In this document: one piece after another, positions 14,045-16,293 of the stretch
Layout of the letters: each line of letters opens with the position of its first letter
How positions within the stretch are numbered: position 1 is the stretch's first letter
Assembly: GCA_002371785.1 (NCBI GenBank)
Contig: DFGU01000010.1
Location: 3,160-19,452, forward strand
Direction: 5' to 3'
Length of the DNA: 16,293 bases
From: Bacteroidales bacterium UBA3742
GTDB taxonomy: Bacteria; Bacteroidota; Bacteroidia; Bacteroidales; Paludibacteraceae
Notes under the pieces: model-generated
The model's input: the letters and a program-made list of their open reading frames with translations, nothing else
Databases searched by the model: none
Told to the model about the DNA's origin: nothing
Program-made: the position numbers and the translations under genes

Positions 14045-16249
14045 AATGTTTTTTGTCTGCTTTTTGTAGCAATTATGTTATTAAAAGGAATGTGTGCCTA
14101 CGCGCAAAGGGTTTTTATTGACAGCGTTTATTATACGCTGGACAACACAGCCATGACAGCACAAATAGCGGTACAGAGTAACAACACCGCTGTTGGTGAC
14201 ATCGTTATTAATGACACAGTGACGTACGAAGGCGCGAATTACGCGGTTACGAGTATGGCAGACGATGCTTTTGCCTATTGCAATCAACTGACATCTATCG
14301 TATTGCCTCAAACCCTGCGTAATTTAGGTAAAAATGCTTTTCTGAGCTGCACGAGGCTTACCTCCTGTATCATTCCGGACAGTACGATCACGGAGATTCC
14401 GTTTGAGGCGTTCTTGAAAGCAGGACTCATTGAGTTCCGCGTGCCGGAAGGCGTGACATATATCGAGCAGCGTTCGTTTGAACAGATGCCCAACTTGCTG
14501 CGCGTACACCTTGCTAATTCGGTGAAGTCGCTGACATCGTGGTCTTTCTACAACCTGCCCGCACTTCAAGATCCCATTTACAACGACAGTCTGTTTGTGC
14601 TGATGCCGGATAATTACCAAGGTGCCTACACAATACCATCAAGCATCAAAGTGATTTGCAACAGCGCTTTCTACGGCTGTACAAAGGTCACGAGCCTTAC
14701 TATACCTGAGGGTGTGGAACGGATAGAGAGTTTGTCGCTTTTCTTTAGTTTGAACAGTTCGGTAAAGACACTACATATTCCATCGACGGTAAACTATATC
14801 GGTCCGAATGCCATATGCAGCGGAAGACTGGAGACGGTGACGGTAGCGGCTGACAATCAGCACTATACGACTTGGAACGGGTTAGTCTGCACCAAAGATA
14901 TGAAGACGCTGGTTTATTGTCCTGACCGCAAATATGTGAACACCACTTTGCCCGAATCCATTGAACATATTGCCCCCTTCGCATTCTACGTAGCGAGCAA
15001 TCTGTATAAGTTAGAGATGCCAAACGTGAAGACTATCGGTGAATATGCTTTTGTGCAAAACAGTCTGGAAAGCCTTACCTTGCCGGCATGCCTGGAAGAA
15101 ATCGGAGATGAGGCTTTCTCCGAATCGTTCGATCTGACCAGCGTGACCATCCCTGCGTCGGTGACAAACATCGGTGAAGAAGTGTTCAGTTATTCACGCA
15201 AGCTGAGCAAGGCGGTGATCAACAATGCCATCATCGGAAAGGGCCAGTTCTACAAAGCGACGGGGTTAGAGACCATTGAAATAGGCACGAACCTGCGTGA
15301 GATACGCGCGTATGCTTTTCAGCAATGCCAACAACTCTGGTACGTCCGCATGCCGGAAGCCAATGATTATTTCCGTACGATAGACGGTGTACTTTTCTCT
15401 GCCGACACAACGGCTTTGGCCCTTTATCCGCCCAAGCATGACGGAAAAATTATTGAACTGCCGGAGCAGACCACCACGTTGCGTTCCGGTTCGCTGAGAG
15501 GCATTGACAAGGACAAGTTGGTGCTTTCGAGGCAAACAACATTGCTGGAAAATGAAGTGTTCGGCGGTTATTTCTGGGGCAATGATGTGACACCTGTTCT
15601 TGACACGATCGTAGCGCCGATGATGTCGATTCCTGCGACGCAGGGCAATCCTTTCAATCTGCTCAATCAAGCTCAAACAGTCCTTTTAGTGCCATGTGAC
15701 TCGCTCGCGGATATTTACCGTGCCAATAGCATCTGGAGGGGCTTTAACATCCAAGTGGACAGTACACTTCTGGAGCTGCCGGAAAAAGAGCCGGAGGTAG
15801 AGACGCAACCCGACGACCACAGCGTGCAGTTTACATGGCCGGCCGTGGAAGGAGCCAGTTACTATACGCTCATCATCTGGGCGAACGAGGAGCGCACGGA
15901 GAAGATTTGTACGCTGACATTCAACTCCATGGGACAACTCATCGAAATCGACTTCTCCAGACATGCCCCTGCACGTAGGGCGATGAATACCGCCGATACC
16001 TTCTCGTTCCGTTACAACGGTTTGGATGAGAATACCGACTATTGGTTCACAATAACAGCCTCGGATGAAAACGACACCGAACTCTTCAATGCCTCCGGCT
16101 CGTTTGCTACACTTGGGGCTAACTCACCGACCAATATAGAAGATGTACAGAGGGATGATGTACCATGTACAAAAGTGTTGCGCAACGGACAAATCATCAT
16201 CCGTCGTGGTGACGCAGAATACAGTATTCAAGGAAACCAACTGAAATAA
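14033..16249 (+). CDS. Secreted BspA-type leucine-rich repeat protein with Fn3-like domain and T9SS-like tail
   Basis: 738 aa. The signal peptide (CLLFVAIMLLKGMCAYAQ) ends at residue 25 and closely matches the preceding gene. Residues about 60–530 are BspA/LRR_5-type repeats, seen as recurring units such as ITSMADDAFAYCNQLTSIVL, IGEYAFVQNSLESLTLP and IGDEAFSESFDLTSVTIP. Such repeats in Bacteroidetes and oral or gut pathogens are linked with binding to host or other cells. An Fn3-like domain follows (about 597–700, QFTWPAVEGASYYTLIIWAN) with an RRAM-type insertion, then a 27-residue tail (LRNGQIIIRRGDAEYSIQG, final K) nearly identical to its neighbour's. It sits 9 bases after the YD-repeat gene and 9 bases before a third start codon, so it is probably co-transcribed. 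Confidence 0.9.
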   Translation: MKTKNVFCLLFVAIMLLKGMCAYAQRVFIDSVYYTLDNTAMTAQIAVQSNNTAVGDIVINDTVTYEGANYAVTSMADDAFAYCNQLTSIVLPQTLRNLGKNAFLSCTRLTSCIIPDSTITEIPFEAFLKAGLIEFRVPEGVTYIEQRSFEQMPNLLRVHLANSVKSLTSWSFYNLPALQDPIYNDSLFVLMPDNYQGAYTIPSSIKVICNSAFYGCTKVTSLTIPEGVERIESLSLFFSLNSSVKTLHIPSTVNYIGPNAICSGRLETVTVAADNQHYTTWNGLVCTKDMKTLVYCPDRKYVNTTLPESIEHIAPFAFYVASNLYKLEMPNVKTIGEYAFVQNSLESLTLPACLEEIGDEAFSESFDLTSVTIPASVTNIGEEVFSYSRKLSKAVINNAIIGKGQFYKATGLETIEIGTNLREIRAYAFQQCQQLWYVRMPEANDYFRTIDGVLFSADTTALALYPPKHDGKIIELPEQTTTLRSGSLRGIDKDKLVLSRQTTLLENEVFGGYFWGNDVTPVLDTIVAPMMSIPATQGNPFNLLNQAQTVLLVPCDSLADIYRANSIWRGFNIQVDSTLLELPEKEPEVETQPDDHSVQFTWPAVEGASYYTLIIWANEERTEKICTLTFNSMGQLIEIDFSRHAPARRAMNTADTFSFRYNGLDENTDYWFTITASDENDTELFNASGSFATLGANSPTNIEDVQRDDVPCTKVLRNGQIIIRRGDAEYSIQGNQLK

Positions 16250-16270
16250 TATACGATCATGAAAACGAAA
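16181..16270 (+). repeat. 90-bp direct repeat, copy 2
   Basis: Second copy of the tail–stop–linker–start repeat. The linker TATACGATC and the first four codons (ATGAAAACGAAA) of the following gene are identical to copy 1; sequence diverges immediately after. Confidence 0.9.
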
Positions 16271-16293
16271 GTATCTATTATTCTTGTTTGCCT
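16259..16293 (+). CDS. Start of a third secreted-protein gene (truncated by window end)
   Basis: Eleven codons are visible, MKTKVSIILVC, starting 9 bases after the previous stop with the same linker as the junction before it. The basic residues followed by a hydrophobic run fit the beginning of a signal peptide. The rest is outside the window, so nothing more can be said about the product. Confidence 0.6.
   Translation, partial: MKTKVSIILVC

Overview
The window looks like a chromosome segment of a Bacteroidales bacterium. Four promoters share the Bacteroidetes architecture (TTG, exactly 20 bases, TAnnTTTG). The gene order DUF4271–hemD–rnpA–yidD is, as I recall, typical of that phylum. The right end encodes secreted proteins whose C-terminal tails resemble type IX secretion (T9SS) sorting tails. 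I cannot name the genus.

Bases 1–5102 (plus strand) form a GC-rich housekeeping block: a U32-family tRNA/rRNA-hydroxylation-type protein, a DUF4271 membrane protein, uroporphyrinogen-III synthase, RNase P protein, YidD, TrmD and pseudouridine-5'-phosphate glycosidase. Spacing is tight, with one ATGA overlap. Two degenerate period-7 repeat tracts supply start and stop codons here. An array of six short palindromes fills the 163-base gap between yidD and trmD. Several products handle RNA: U32, RnpA, TrmD, PsuG and the facing EF-P.

Elongation factor P (minus) faces psuG tail to tail, with the two stops sharing TTAA. Bases 5663–5933 hold divergent promoters for efp and for an ATPase with a DUF234-like nuclease domain (plus). 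That ATPase meets, tail to tail, a minus-strand operon read from 10351 down to 7246: AbiEi-like antitoxin, AbiEii-like nucleotidyltransferase toxin, and a TPR/transmembrane/HTH regulator joined by a 4-base overlap and a 5-base gap. This is the accessory, defence-like part of the window.

Bases 10379–10762 carry divergent promoters for abiEi and for a run of secreted-protein genes on the plus strand. The first has YD-like repeats, the second BspA-type leucine-rich repeats, and a third is cut by the window end. The first two have unrelated middles but share signal peptides, an Fn3-like domain and a 27-residue tail. A 90-bp direct repeat (85/90 identical) joins each tail to the next start codon, which suggests a modular cassette array. 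The most interesting items are this cassette array, the palindrome array before trmD, the extended promoter class, the heptamer repeats and the AbiE–TPR regulator operon.
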